Numbered from the stretch's first letter, positions 6,653 to 15,480 are shown. The stretch is 23,048 nt of DNA from an uncultured Eubacteriales bacterium (GCA_905206455.1 CAJLHL010000030.1:1-23048), one strand, 5' to 3'. The notes: generated from the sequence alone by a model not told the origin. Made by a program: numbers and translations.

Positions 6653-6925
6653 TACCTAACCTCCTTGTCTTTTTCCTTTCCTTTGAAAACCACACTTTTT
6701 CTTCCGAAAGCATATGAGTTTCTGCAGACGAAAAATAACAAAATATCGCTTCCCATGATGAAAGCAATTTTACTTATTCCGCTGAATCAGATCCGGCGGG
6801 TCAGTATGCGTACCCGTATCCCGCTGATAATTTTAAAAACCACTTTTGTCTCCAAAAACTCACAGTTATTTTTACACGATAACTCTCATTTGTCAATGTT
6901 TTCATCCTCCCTGCCCGGGATTCAG
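6653..6925 (-). other. Long HU leader and spacer behind the flippase gene
   Basis: No gene is visible. The stretch holds the HU promoter at its far end and an untranslated leader of about 210 bases. The leader contains a GCGGG/CCCGC and GGGT/ACCC hairpin group around 6796-6823. There is no obvious terminator for the flippase gene, so some read-through into HU is likely. Confidence 0.45.
6869..6896 (-). promoter_or_regulatory. HU promoter
   Basis: A perfect TTGACA (6896-6891), a 16-base spacer and TAAAAA (6874-6869) preceded by TG (extended -10). The predicted start is near 6862. Confidence 0.5.
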
Positions 6926-8530
6926 CTATTTTCTTCCGTCCAGACGCAGCATCGCAACGATTTTTGCCCCCTTCGGCAGCATTTTGATCTCGTCCGGCGT
7001 GATTCCCTTAAACCGAAGAATACAGAAACCGTAGACGACCACGCCGCAGAACACAGAAACCATCGTCGCCACAGTATTGCCTGTGAGAAGAGACAGACCG
7101 CTGTAGATCGCCCATACAATCGCTCCCATGATAGCTGCGCTGAGCATCGGCCGGCCGAAAGTCAGAGAAAAATTCGGTCTGCTTCCCGTATATTTCCGCA
7201 CAGCGCGGTAGTTGAGCAGAGCTGCGGTAATGTAAGCCGCGGCCGTTCCCGCTGCCGCTCCCTTGACGTTGACAGAGGGGATTCCGGTCAGCACGTATGT
7301 GATGATAACCTTTATCCCCGCGCCGATCGCCAGATTTATCACCGGAATCAGCTGCCTCTTTACGCCCTGAAGGATGCCGGTGAGAGTCTGAACCAGAGAC
7401 AGGAAAATAGCTCCAAAAGCCAGGATGAAGAGGCTTTCGGCCGCATTAACCGCGCTTGCCTGCTGCGCCGGATACAGCAGCAGCATGATAGGCTTCGACA
7501 GCACCATAAGTCCGACGGAACACGGCATGCCGATAATCATCGCCGTGCGGATTCCGAAGGCTGTATTATACCGAAGAAATTCCTGATCCTTCGCGCTGAA
7601 GGCCGACGCCACCGCCGGCACCAAGCTCATAGCGATGGCCTGAGTCAACACCTGAGGCAGATTGATCAGCGGAGTGGCAAAACCTGAAAGCTGACCGTAG
7701 AGACTATTAGCTTCCGCACTGGAATAACCGCTCTGTACCAGTCTTCTCACGACGATAGCCAGATCGATATTCGTCATAATCGGCATGATCGCCGCACCTA
7801 TGGTAACCGGTACAGCGATGACAACGATCTTCCAGAGAATACTCTTTGCAGCTTCCGACTCTCCGTCTGGAGAATTCCTGCAGTTCTCCCGGATCACACT
7901 CCGCCTCCGCATATAGATGGCGAAGATACCGATAAGCCCGAAGAATCCGCCGGCAGCGGCTCCTGCCGATGCTCCCGCCGCTGCGAACTTCAAGCCTGCG
8001 GGAAGAAGTATCACCGCCATAGACAGCCCGAAGACAACACGGAACGCCTGCTCGATCACCTGAGAAGACGCTGTCGGCGTCATATCCTGCTGTCCCTGAA
8101 AGTACCCGCGAAAAGCCGCCATGATCGGGACAAATAAAAGTGCGGGAGCAATCGAACGCATAGAATAAATCGCTTCCGGCTCGCCTTTCATATACTGCAC
8201 GATATATGGAGCTCCCAAGAACAGAAGCAGACTGGTCACAATCCCCATCGCGAGAAGAAGCCGGAAAGATACCGTAAAAATACGATATGCCTCTTTATGG
8301 TTTCCTTCTGTCGTACGCTCCGATACCAGCCACGCGATAGCGGTAGGAATCCCTGCGGTAGACAACGTCAGCAGCAGGACATAGACGGGATAAGCAGTCT
8401 GATAATACCCCATACCCGTGTCGCCGATGATATTTGCCAGCGGAATTCGGAAAAATGCGCCGAATACTTTGACGATGATTCCGGCGATTCCCAGAATCAC
8501 CGCACCTTTAAAAAATGATTTCTTTGCCAT
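6926..8530 (-). CDS. SpoVB/MurJ-type lipid-linked precursor flippase (MOP superfamily)
   Basis: A 534-residue polytopic protein with about 14 membrane helices, beginning with the family pattern KGAVILGIAGIIVKVFGAFFRIPLANIIGD. It also has GYYQTAYPVYVLLLTLSTAGIP (41-62) and FRGYFQGQQDMTPTASSQVIEQ (140-161), both characteristic of Firmicute SpoVB/YtgP-like proteins. Members flip undecaprenyl-linked precursors across the membrane; SpoVB itself acts in spore cortex synthesis, while relatives serve vegetative wall synthesis. Its position near spoVT and rqcP mirrors Bacillus yabM (SpoVB-like). The spore-specific role is therefore likely but not proved. It begins 25 bases after the amidohydrolase stop with a weak SD (GATAGGT), suggesting co-transcription. 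Confidence 0.82.
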   Translation of the reverse strand: MAKKSFFKGAVILGIAGIIVKVFGAFFRIPLANIIGDTGMGYYQTAYPVYVLLLTLSTAGIPTAIAWLVSERTTEGNHKEAYRIFTVSFRLLLAMGIVTSLLLFLGAPYIVQYMKGEPEAIYSMRSIAPALLFVPIMAAFRGYFQGQQDMTPTASSQVIEQAFRVVFGLSMAVILLPAGLKFAAAGASAGAAAGGFFGLIGIFAIYMRRRSVIRENCRNSPDGESEAAKSILWKIVVIAVPVTIGAAIMPIMTNIDLAIVVRRLVQSGYSSAEANSLYGQLSGFATPLINLPQVLTQAIAMSLVPAVASAFSAKDQEFLRYNTAFGIRTAMIIGMPCSVGLMVLSKPIMLLLYPAQQASAVNAAESLFILAFGAIFLSLVQTLTGILQGVKRQLIPVINLAIGAGIKVIITYVLTGIPSVNVKGAAAGTAAAYITAALLNYRAVRKYTGSRPNFSLTFGRPMLSAAIMGAIVWAIYSGLSLLTGNTVATMVSVFCGVVVYGFCILRFKGITPDEIKMLPKGAKIVAMLRLDGRK

Positions 8531-8555
8531 ATTTCATACCTATCCGGATCTCTCT

Positions 8556-9845
8556 TTAAAGCTGACGAAGAATATCTCTGCAGGCTCTCTCTGTCTCTGC
8601 CGCCGCCTTCTCCACATCGATCGTGAAAAAATCGCCGTCGCGGTACAATACTCTGCCGTCTACCATGGTTAAGACCACATCGCTGCCGGAAGCAGAATAT
8701 ACGATATTGTTCGCCAGATTATGGACCGGCCGCATATGCGGCTGACCGATATCGAGAACCGTAAGATCGGCTTTTCTGCCTACCGCGAGAACGCCGCAGT
8801 CTTCTCTTCCCTGAGAAAGGGCTCCCGCTCTCGCTGCCGCCCTCAGCGTCTCTTTCGGAGTAATCAGCGTCGGATCATTTCTCCTCTCCTTGTTGAGCAG
8901 TGCGAAGAACTTCATCTCTTCGATAAAATTCAGACTGTTGTTGCTGGCCACGCTGTCCGTGCCGACAGCGACATTGACGCCTTTCTTCATCAAAGCCGGC
9001 ACATTGCACACCCCGCTGGCCAGTTTCAGATTGCTGACAGGGCAGGTAGCCACTGTCACTCCTTTTTCCGAAAAAATTTCGATATCCTCTTCCTCCGCCC
9101 AGACACAGTGAGCTGCAGTCGTCCGCGTGTCGAAAGCTCCCAGATCACACAGCAGCTGCGCCGGAGTTCTGCCCCCATGACGAGCTTTACACTCTTCGTG
9201 CTCCTGCTTTGTCTCAGAGACATGCACATGCATGTTGACACCGTATTTCTTCGCCAGATCAGCCACCTCGGTTATACTCGTCACGGTATTCGTGTATTCG
9301 GCGTGAATACTTGCATCTATGAGGATTCTGCCCTCCGCTGCGCCGTGATAATCGCGGATCAGCGCCTCCGCCTCCCTGTAGCTGTCATTATTCTTTACCG
9401 AACCCTCTGCAAAAGAGGTAATGCTTCGGGAAATATTAGCTTTTGCTCCGCTCTCTTCTACAGCGCGCACCATATCGTCGCAGAAATAATACATATCGCT
9501 GGAAGAAACGATCCCGAAGCGCAGGGATTCTGCCATCGCCAAAAGAGTAGCATAATATACCGCCTCTGATGTCAGCTTGTCCTCAAAAGGAAAAATTCTC
9601 GTATTGAGCCAGTCCTGAAGAGTAAGATTTTCTCCGTACCCTCTCATCAGCATCATGGGACTGTGCGCATGGGCGTTAAAAAACGCCGGCATCAAAAGTT
9701 TATTCTTTCCATCATACACTTCTCCGAAATCCGTTTCCGGCGTCTCAGTTCCGATATACGCGATCTTATCTTTTTCCGTACCGACGTATCTGTTTTCTTT
9801 GATCTCATAATTCTCATCGAGAATTGCAATATTTTTAAATAACAT
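8556..9845 (-). CDS. mtaD: Amidohydrolase, 5'-methylthioadenosine/S-adenosylhomocysteine deaminase family
   Basis: A 429-residue TIM-barrel amidohydrolase. Metal and catalytic residues are in place: NAHAHSPMMLMRG (His59, His61), HVHVSET (His206, His208, Glu211), AAHCVW (His246) and GTDSVASNN (Asp297). A C-terminal KADLTVLD and DGRVLY complete the beta-sandwich. The family deaminates MTA/SAH and related adenosine compounds to inosine derivatives; exact substrate preference cannot be read from sequence, and related deaminases are hard to separate. I chose the ATG at 9845 with SD AAAGGAG; a GTG seven codons earlier would overlap that SD. A promoter lies immediately upstream. Confidence 0.8.
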   Translation of the reverse strand: MLFKNIAILDENYEIKENRYVGTEKDKIAYIGTETPETDFGEVYDGKNKLLMPAFFNAHAHSPMMLMRGYGENLTLQDWLNTRIFPFEDKLTSEAVYYATLLAMAESLRFGIVSSSDMYYFCDDMVRAVEESGAKANISRSITSFAEGSVKNNDSYREAEALIRDYHGAAEGRILIDASIHAEYTNTVTSITEVADLAKKYGVNMHVHVSETKQEHEECKARHGGRTPAQLLCDLGAFDTRTTAAHCVWAEEEDIEIFSEKGVTVATCPVSNLKLASGVCNVPALMKKGVNVAVGTDSVASNNSLNFIEEMKFFALLNKERRNDPTLITPKETLRAAARAGALSQGREDCGVLAVGRKADLTVLDIGQPHMRPVHNLANNIVYSASGSDVVLTMVDGRVLYRDGDFFTIDVEKAAAETERACRDILRQL

Positions 9846-9869
9846 AATTTTTCCGCTCCTTTTCACGTA

Positions 9870-9897
9870 ATTTTACCACACATGACTTAAATTGCAA
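9870..9897 (-). promoter_or_regulatory. Promoter of the amidohydrolase operon
   Basis: TTGCAA (9897-9892), 16 bases, then TAAAAT (9875-9870) preceded by TGG, giving an extended -10. The predicted start near 9863 leaves an 18-base leader with the SD. Confidence 0.55.
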
Positions 9898-9914
9898 GAA
9901 AAGCGGTTCAATAC

Positions 9915-9943
9915 GCATAGATTCCATGAAACGGTAAATAATA
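9915..9943 (+). promoter_or_regulatory. Candidate sigma-G-type promoter of spoVT
   Basis: GCATA (9915-9919) fits the Bacillus sigma-G -35 pattern GHATR. After 17 bases AATAATA (9937-9943) matches CATNHTA in all but the first base. Bacillus spoVT is transcribed by sigma-G, which makes this more than a chance match. No good housekeeping promoter is visible. Confidence 0.4.
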
Positions 9944-9993
9944 TCACCACAGACATATCACTTTAATTTTGCTTATACAGGAGGAAATATACT

Positions 9994-10542
9994 ATGAAAG
10001 CAACGGGAATCGTCAGACGAATCGATGATTTGGGCAGGGTTGTCATCCCGAAGGAAATCCGCCGCACCCTGCGCCTCAGGGACGGAGATCCCATGGAAAT
10101 TTTTACGGACAGAGAAGGGACAGTCATTTTAAAGAAGTACTCTCCCATCGGAGATATGGCTGATTTTGCAGAAGAATTCGCGGAATCAGCCGGCAAAATT
10201 CTCGGAAACACCGCGGTGATCACCGACAGAGATCAGGTCATCGCCGTCTCCGGCAGCTCCGTCCGGGATCTGCTGGAAAAACAGATCAGTGACCGTCTTG
10301 CGGATCTTCTCGAAGAGAAAAACAGTATTCTGATCACAGACAGCAGCAACGCCTGCTATATCACGAATGACGACCGGCATTCCGACAGCTATCGTTCTCA
10401 GGTAGTCGTACCGATCGTATCCCAAGGGGATCTCATCGGTTCGATCATATTAGTATCCACAGACGGCATAATGGGCGATACCGAACTGAAGACGGCGGAA
10501 GTAGGCGCCGCTTTCATCGCGAAACAGATGGAGCTCAATTAG
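9994..10542 (+). CDS. spoVT: Stage V sporulation transcription factor SpoVT
   Basis: A 182-residue protein with the two SpoVT parts. The first is an AbrB-type swapped-hairpin DNA-binding domain (residues 1-50: MKATGIVRRIDDLGRVVIPKEIRRTLRL...). The second is a GAF-like domain (about 55-180) with VVVPIVSQGDLIGSIILVS. Length and architecture equal SpoVT and exclude plain AbrB. In Bacillus it tunes sigma-G genes in the forespore. A strong AGGAGG lies before the ATG. It is transcribed away from the amidohydrolase and followed by a strong terminator. Its presence, with cwlJ-gerQ, supports a sporulating host. Confidence 0.93.
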   Translation: MKATGIVRRIDDLGRVVIPKEIRRTLRLRDGDPMEIFTDREGTVILKKYSPIGDMADFAEEFAESAGKILGNTAVITDRDQVIAVSGSSVRDLLEKQISDRLADLLEEKNSILITDSSNACYITNDDRHSDSYRSQVVVPIVSQGDLIGSIILVSTDGIMGDTELKTAEVGAAFIAKQMELN

Positions 10543-10649
10543 AAGCATCGGAACAGCTTCTCATATACTCCACAGCGAATCGTCCGCACAGCGAGAGTCA
10601 TGTTATTTTGCCGGCACAAAAAATCTGCAGAATATAAAAAGAATCGAAA

Positions 10650-10690
10650 AAGAAGCGCTTCTCAGACAAAGCGCTTCTTCTTATTTTTTG
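10650..10690. terminator. Bidirectional terminator between spoVT and trkH
   Basis: AAGAAGCGCTT (10650-10660) pairs perfectly with AAGCGCTTCTT (10669-10679) across an 8-base loop. T-rich tails occur on both strands (CTTATTTTTT on plus, TTTTTCGATTC on minus), so it serves the convergent spoVT and telA-trkA-trkH units. The rest of 10543-10795 holds nothing else I can identify. Confidence 0.85.
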
Positions 10691-10795
10691 AATCAACTTA
10701 CGCCAGTATTCTCCTGTTGCGCTCCTGCAGTCTCCTTTTTTCCTCCCATTGATCACGCTAAATGAAGATCTGCTTTTCCCCGATGCAGAGACGGC

Positions 10796-12238
10796 TCAGT
10801 GACGTCTCCAGGTGCGGGGCATCAGCAGTATAATCAGAGGGAAGATCTCCAAACGTCCGGCGATCATATCAAAACACATTACCAGTTTCGACAGAGACGA
10901 AAAAATGGAAAAATTCCCGGAAGATCCCACTCCCTGAAATCCGATTCCGATATTATTCATGGTCGCCGCCACAGCAGAGCCGGTAGTGGTAATACTCTGG
11001 CCGTCAAGCGACACGAGTATGACAGAGACGATCATAATGAGAATATAAATCGTCACGAAAGCATTGACATCGGCAATCGTCTCCGATTCGATTCTCTTTC
11101 CATCCATCTTGATACTTTTGATGCTTCTCGGACTGACCAGACGGCGCAGATTAGCGTAAGACGCTTTTATCAGAATAATCACGCGGGAAATTTTCATACT
11201 TCCGCAGGTGGAACCGGCGCAGGCGCCGATGATCATCAGCAGCGTCAGTATGACCTTGGGATAGAGAGGCCACACATCAAAATCCGTAAGCGCGAATCCC
11301 GTAGACGTCATAAACGCGCCCACAGTAAACGCTGTATTGACGACACAGTCCTTTATATTATCGTAATACTCCCTCACAAAGAAACCTATCGTCAGTATCG
11401 AAATGAAAATCAGCAGAAAATAGACCTTTATTTCACTTTTTTTCAGAATCTCTTTTGGTTTTCCCGCCAGGAGCAGAAAATAGACGTTGAAATTCAAACC
11501 GAAAAGAAACATAAAGACCGTCACTACGATATTGATAAAATCACTGTTATAGACCCCGATCCCCTCGTTATATACGCCGAATCCCCCGGTAGCAGCAGTA
11601 GACATCGCATAGTTCAGACTGTCAAACAGCGTCATTCCGCCCAGCTTCAGGAGAACCGCCTCCAGCGCAGTCAGACCAATATAGATAAGATAAAGAATCG
11701 ACGCCGAGGTCTGCACTTTCGGCATAATTTTCGAGACGGAAGGACCGGAACTCTCCGCACGCAGCAGATGTACCGTGTTCCCGCCTTTCAGAGGCAGAAT
11801 CGCCAGCATAAAGACGAGAACCCCCATCCCTCCGATCCAGTGCATCAGGCTGCGCCAGAAAAGAACACACCGGCTGAGTTTTTCCACATCCGGCACAACC
11901 GTGGCGCCGGTAGTCGTAAAGCCGGAAACACTCTCAAACAGCGCATCTGCAATCCCCGGAATTTCACCGGTGAGCAGAAAAGGTACCGCCCCTGTCAGAC
12001 TCATGATAATCCACGACAGCCCTACGATGACGAATCCCTCTCTGGCTCTGAGCCGATCGGGATTTGAATTCAGATGAGTCAGCAGCATACCGGTAAAAAA
12101 AGTCCCCGCCGCTGTCACAGCAAAAGCAAACCCCGCCGTCTCACGGTAAAGGACGGCGACCAGCACCGGAAGCAACAGAAAAAGACTTTCGATGATGAGA
12201 ATATTGCCTAAATTATGAAATACAGTACGATAATTCAT
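10796..12238 (-). CDS. trkH: Potassium uptake channel subunit TrkH/KtrB family
   Basis: A 480-residue membrane protein of the SKT superfamily with four pore-loop repeats: SGFTTTGATV (105-114), TAATGGFGVY, STGFALTDFD and NNIGIGFQGV. The glycine in each loop forms the potassium selectivity filter, and one glycine per loop is retained. It also has the conserved MHWIGGMGVLVF segment. It forms a membrane dimer gated by a cytoplasmic RCK protein, here the TrkA encoded 7 bases upstream. The length (480) suits TrkH rather than the shorter KtrB. The SD GAGGT lies within the last codons of trkA, so the genes are coupled. Confidence 0.92.
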   Translation of the reverse strand: MNYRTVFHNLGNILIIESLFLLLPVLVAVLYRETAGFAFAVTAAGTFFTGMLLTHLNSNPDRLRAREGFVIVGLSWIIMSLTGAVPFLLTGEIPGIADALFESVSGFTTTGATVVPDVEKLSRCVLFWRSLMHWIGGMGVLVFMLAILPLKGGNTVHLLRAESSGPSVSKIMPKVQTSASILYLIYIGLTALEAVLLKLGGMTLFDSLNYAMSTAATGGFGVYNEGIGVYNSDFINIVVTVFMFLFGLNFNVYFLLLAGKPKEILKKSEIKVYFLLIFISILTIGFFVREYYDNIKDCVVNTAFTVGAFMTSTGFALTDFDVWPLYPKVILTLLMIIGACAGSTCGSMKISRVIILIKASYANLRRLVSPRSIKSIKMDGKRIESETIADVNAFVTIYILIMIVSVILVSLDGQSITTTGSAVAATMNNIGIGFQGVGSSGNFSIFSSLSKLVMCFDMIAGRLEIFPLIILLMPRTWRRH

Positions 12239-12245
12239 AGATTCG

Positions 12246-13601
12246 TTACCTCAGGATATCTTCCAGCGCATTCAGCCCTTTGATCGTCGTAACGACGATC
12301 ACCGTATCTCCTGGCTGTATCACATCGGATCCGCCTGGAATGATAATCCTGCCGCCCCGATTGATCGTTCCGACCAATACATTTTCTTTCAGTTCCATAT
12401 CCATCAGCGGAATATCGATGAGCGGCGAATTTCGATTTACATAAAACTCCAGAGCTTCCGCTTTGTCATCGATGATCCTGCAGAGCGTCTCGACGTTTGA
12501 TCCGTAGGAATTCTGCATCGCCCGGACGTAACGTATGATATGTTCCGCGGCGATGAGCACCGGAAAAAAAACACTCCCCGCATTGAGCTGTGCGATAACT
12601 TTCGTAAAAGGAATTCTCGTCACCTTTGTGATGCGCTTCGCTTTCGACATGCTTCCCACATAGAGACTCATCATGATATTTTCTTCATCGAAACCGGTCA
12701 GAGATGCGAAGGAATCCGCACTTTCCACACCGATCTCGATCAGAACCTGCTGATCGGTACCGTCCCCGTGAATGATGTCCGCTTCAGGAAGCAGTTCGGC
12801 TAACTGATGGCAGCGGTTCAAATCGTGTTCTACCAGTGTCACGTCCACATCGGATTCGATCATCTGCTTCGCCAGATAGTAACCGATTCTTCCGCCTCCG
12901 ACGATGATAATATTATGAATTTTATCCTCCATCATCCCTATCTGGGAAAGAAACCTGGGAATATGCGAGGTATCGCCTACGATACTCACATGATCTCCGG
13001 CCCTCAGCTGAAAATCGCCCGACGGAATATAAATTTCGCTGTCGTTTCGTTCCACCGCGCAGACCAGAATCCGTTTTTTAAACCTGGAAACATCGCGCAG
13101 CTTCATGCCTGCCAGAGGAGAATCTTCCGTAATTTCAAACTGCAGGATTTCCACTCTGCCCTTAGCAAAGGTGTCCACCGTAATCATCGACGGAAATTTC
13201 AGGACTCGCGACATCTCCACAGCGCATGCCAGTTCCGGATTGATGGACAGACTGAGTCCGAGATCCTGCTTTACCAGAGACATGACATCGATATATTCGG
13301 GATTCCGCACCCGGGCAATGGTATTGCGCGCGCCTACACGTTTGGCGATAAGGCAGGCCAGCAGATTCAGCTCGTCCTCCGCCGTAGCGGCGATCACCAG
13401 ATCAGCATCATCCACCCCCGCCTCCCGGAGAACCGGAATCGTCGCTCCGTTTCCATGAATCCCCAGGATATCCAGGCGATTTACGACATACTGAAGCTTC
13501 GACGCGTTTTCATCCACCATGGTGATATCGTGGTCTTCCTGTATCAGCTGCTCTGCCAGGGTCCTTCCCAGCTTTCCGCTGCCGATAATGACAATCTTCA
13601 T
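12246..13601 (-). CDS. trkA: Potassium uptake regulator TrkA (two RCK domains)
   Basis: A 451-residue cytoplasmic protein with two tandem RCK modules. The first Rossmann motif is GSGKLG (7-12) followed by Asp30 in MVDEN; the second is GGGRIG (235-240) with Glu in LVEHD. Each module ends in a TrkA-C domain (about 155-222 and 370-451). It binds NAD(H) and nucleotides and gates TrkH. The full two-domain length is that of classical TrkA rather than KtrA. It has a good GAGGAAAT SD and lies 61 bases after telA on the same strand. Confidence 0.93.
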   Translation of the reverse strand: MKIVIIGSGKLGRTLAEQLIQEDHDITMVDENASKLQYVVNRLDILGIHGNGATIPVLREAGVDDADLVIAATAEDELNLLACLIAKRVGARNTIARVRNPEYIDVMSLVKQDLGLSLSINPELACAVEMSRVLKFPSMITVDTFAKGRVEILQFEITEDSPLAGMKLRDVSRFKKRILVCAVERNDSEIYIPSGDFQLRAGDHVSIVGDTSHIPRFLSQIGMMEDKIHNIIIVGGGRIGYYLAKQMIESDVDVTLVEHDLNRCHQLAELLPEADIIHGDGTDQQVLIEIGVESADSFASLTGFDEENIMMSLYVGSMSKAKRITKVTRIPFTKVIAQLNAGSVFFPVLIAAEHIIRYVRAMQNSYGSNVETLCRIIDDKAEALEFYVNRNSPLIDIPLMDMELKENVLVGTINRGGRIIIPGGSDVIQPGDTVIVVTTIKGLNALEDILR

Positions 13602-13662
13602 TCAAATTTCCTCTTTCGTTTCATGCTTCCTTTTCCTGAGCATTCCCCGCTCCGGCAGAATT

Positions 13663-14844
13663 TCATTCCTGTCCTCTGATTTCCAGAAGCTTTTTTTTCA
13701 GCTCGTCTTCGATTTTAACCAGTTCTGCTTCAGCCGCCCGCCTCTTGTCGGCGCCTTCCGCCTGAATTTTCCGCACTTCGTCCAATGTCTCGATCAGCGA
13801 CCGGTTTGTCGCCTGCAGTGTTTCGATATCTATGATCCCCCGTTCGGATTCCTTCGCCGTCTCGATAGTGCTCATTTTGAGCTTTTCTGCGTTTTTACGT
13901 AGCAGTTCATTTGTCGCATCGCTCACCGCGCGCTGTGCCTGCATCGCCTGTTCGGAGTGGGCGAGACCGAGGGCGAGCACCATCTGGCTCTTCCAGAGCG
14001 GAATAGTATTGACCAGAGTCGTCTGAATCCGCTCTGCCATCGTGGTGTTATTATTCTGCACCAGACGGATCTGCGGCGCCATCTGCATAGAAACAGTACG
14101 GGTCAGCTCCAGATCGTAAATTTTCTTCTCAAACCGATTGCACGCCTCCGCATAATCCTTCGCCTTCTGCGTGTCCTCCGGAAGCCCGGAAACCTGCGCT
14201 CTGGACACCAAAGCGGGCAACTCACTGCTTCTCGCTTCCTCCAGCTTCTGCTTTCCTGCAGCGATATACATGGAAAGCTGACGAAAGTGTCCCAGATTCA
14301 TCTGATACATCTGATCCAGCATCGCCACGTCTTTCGTCAGAATGATCTGATGATCTTCCAACATCTGCGCGATCTTATCCACATTGACTTCCGCTTTGTC
14401 ATACCGGGTTTTCAACATCTCAATTTTATTTTTTGATTTTTTGAAAAAACCGAGAAATCCCTTCGGTTCTTCGTCCGCGTCAAAACTCTTCAGCTCGATC
14501 ACGAGATCTCCGATCATATCGCCCACTTCTCCCAGATCTTTTGTCCGGACTTTACCAAGAGCCATTTCGGAAAAGGACGCGATCTTCTGCTGAGCGTCCA
14601 CGCCATAACGGAGAATCTGATTGGCGTTAGTAATATCGATCTTTTTCTTGAATTCCTCGATCGCTTTCTGCTCCTCCGGCGTAAACCGCATCTCGACGAC
14701 GGGCTCCGCTGTCTTTTTCGCCGGCTCTGCCGCCGGCAGTTCTTCGGAAACGGGGTCCAGCGCAAGCGCCGGAATCTCCTCCGGACGATACGCCTCCAGA
14801 TCCCCTGTAAAATCTATATCGTTCGTATTCTTAAAATCGCTCAT
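13663..14844 (-). CDS. TelA/YaaN family (toxic anion resistance) protein
   Basis: A 393-residue soluble, largely helical protein of TelA (PF05816) length. An acidic, Pro/Ala-rich N-terminal stretch (about 10-55) is followed by long charged helices and the family-typical ITNANQILRYGVDAQQKIASFSEMALGKVRTKD (split here only for description), FLGFFKKSKNK and NTIPLWKSQMVLALG. Members are linked to tellurite or other envelope stress resistance, but the mechanism is unknown. The frame is open 60 codons further, yet the ATG at 14844 has GGAGGT at proper distance and the family starts there. It is probably the first gene of telA-trkA-trkH. Confidence 0.85.
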   Translation of the reverse strand: MSDFKNTNDIDFTGDLEAYRPEEIPALALDPVSEELPAAEPAKKTAEPVVEMRFTPEEQKAIEEFKKKIDITNANQILRYGVDAQQKIASFSEMALGKVRTKDLGEVGDMIGDLVIELKSFDADEEPKGFLGFFKKSKNKIEMLKTRYDKAEVNVDKIAQMLEDHQIILTKDVAMLDQMYQMNLGHFRQLSMYIAAGKQKLEEARSSELPALVSRAQVSGLPEDTQKAKDYAEACNRFEKKIYDLELTRTVSMQMAPQIRLVQNNNTTMAERIQTTLVNTIPLWKSQMVLALGLAHSEQAMQAQRAVSDATNELLRKNAEKLKMSTIETAKESERGIIDIETLQATNRSLIETLDEVRKIQAEGADKRRAAEAELVKIEDELKKKLLEIRGQE

Positions 14845-14911
14845 ATCCCTGACCTCCAAATTCAGCGGCTCTGCACGGCGCGCCTCTCGCCGCAATTTAT
14901 CTGATTTTAAT

Positions 14912-14920
14912 ATTTTATCA
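14912..14920 (-). promoter_or_regulatory. Candidate extended -10 promoter of telA-trkA-trkH
   Basis: TGA-TAAAAT (14920-14912) is an extended -10 element with no good -35 box (TTTATG at 17 bases is weak). The predicted start is about 60 bases before the telA ATG. Confidence 0.35.
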
Positions 14921-14963
14921 TAACCCATACATCTCATAAAGAGAAACATCCACACCGCCGCTG

Positions 14964-14992
14964 TCACATATCGTCCGCCGCATGCATATGAT
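14964..14992 (+). promoter_or_regulatory. Candidate sigma-E-type promoter of cwlJ-gerQ
   Basis: CATATGAT (14985-14992) fits the mother-cell sigma-E -10 pattern CATANNNT exactly. TCACATA (14964-14970), 14 bases upstream, matches five of seven positions of KMATATT. The predicted start is near 15000, just before the SD. Bacillus cwlJ is sigma-E controlled. Confidence 0.42.
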
Positions 14993-15022
14993 AAATCGGA
15001 AAGTACAGAGAGGAGATGACGC

Positions 15023-15466
15023 ATGCCTTATGATACCCGAGAGCTTCTTGCCCGTCTGTTGCAGTGCGAGGCGGGAGGCGAAGGAATAAACGGAATGATG
15101 GCTGTGGCAACAGTAATTATGAACAGAGCCAACGCTCTCACAGGAGAATTTGCCCGGGTCAGCAACGGCGGAGATGTGCGGAATATCATACTGCAGCCCA
15201 GTCAGTTTACTTGCCTGCTGGAATTCGTCGACGGCGTATATAATCCGCAGAATATCTATAATATGAATCCCCAGGAAGAACATTTCGCCATCGCCGACTG
15301 GGCTCTCCAGGGCGGACGCTTTCCGGATATAGGAGAATCCCTGTTCTTTTACAGTCCCAAAGGCGGTTCCTGCCGCAACTATTTTCCGACGAATGTCGGT
15401 GTGATCTATAACCGTATCGGCGACCACTGCTTTTACACGCCGACGATTTTCTATCATGAAACGTGA
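15023..15466 (+). CDS. cwlJ: Spore cortex-lytic hydrolase CwlJ (Hydrolase_2/SleB family)
   Basis: A 147-residue protein consisting only of the SleB/CwlJ catalytic domain, with no signal peptide and no peptidoglycan-binding domain, which is the CwlJ form. The catalytic Glu16 sits in LQCEAGGEG, followed by GMMAVATVIMNRAN. QFTCLLEF and the C-terminal SPKGGSCRNYFP complete the family pattern. CwlJ is made in the mother cell, placed at the cortex-coat boundary and triggered by calcium dipicolinate to degrade muramic-lactam cortex. GAGGAG precedes the ATG. The gene is followed by gerQ 14 bases later, its known partner. Confidence 0.9.
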   Translation: MPYDTRELLARLLQCEAGGEGINGMMAVATVIMNRANALTGEFARVSNGGDVRNIILQPSQFTCLLEFVDGVYNPQNIYNMNPQEEHFAIADWALQGGRFPDIGESLFFYSPKGGSCRNYFPTNVGVIYNRIGDHCFYTPTIFYHET

Positions 15467-15480
15467 GAAAGGATAAAACT

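Noticed and set aside
10799..12067. Long open frame on the plus strand opposite trkH (about 420 codons)
   Set aside because: Its product is low-complexity and rich in His, Arg and Gln, as expected from the complement of a membrane-protein gene. The trkH frame has full family motifs.
14845..15024. N-terminal extension of TelA to the cwlJ start
   Set aside because: It would run through both candidate promoters and has no family match; GGAGGT fixes the start at 14844.
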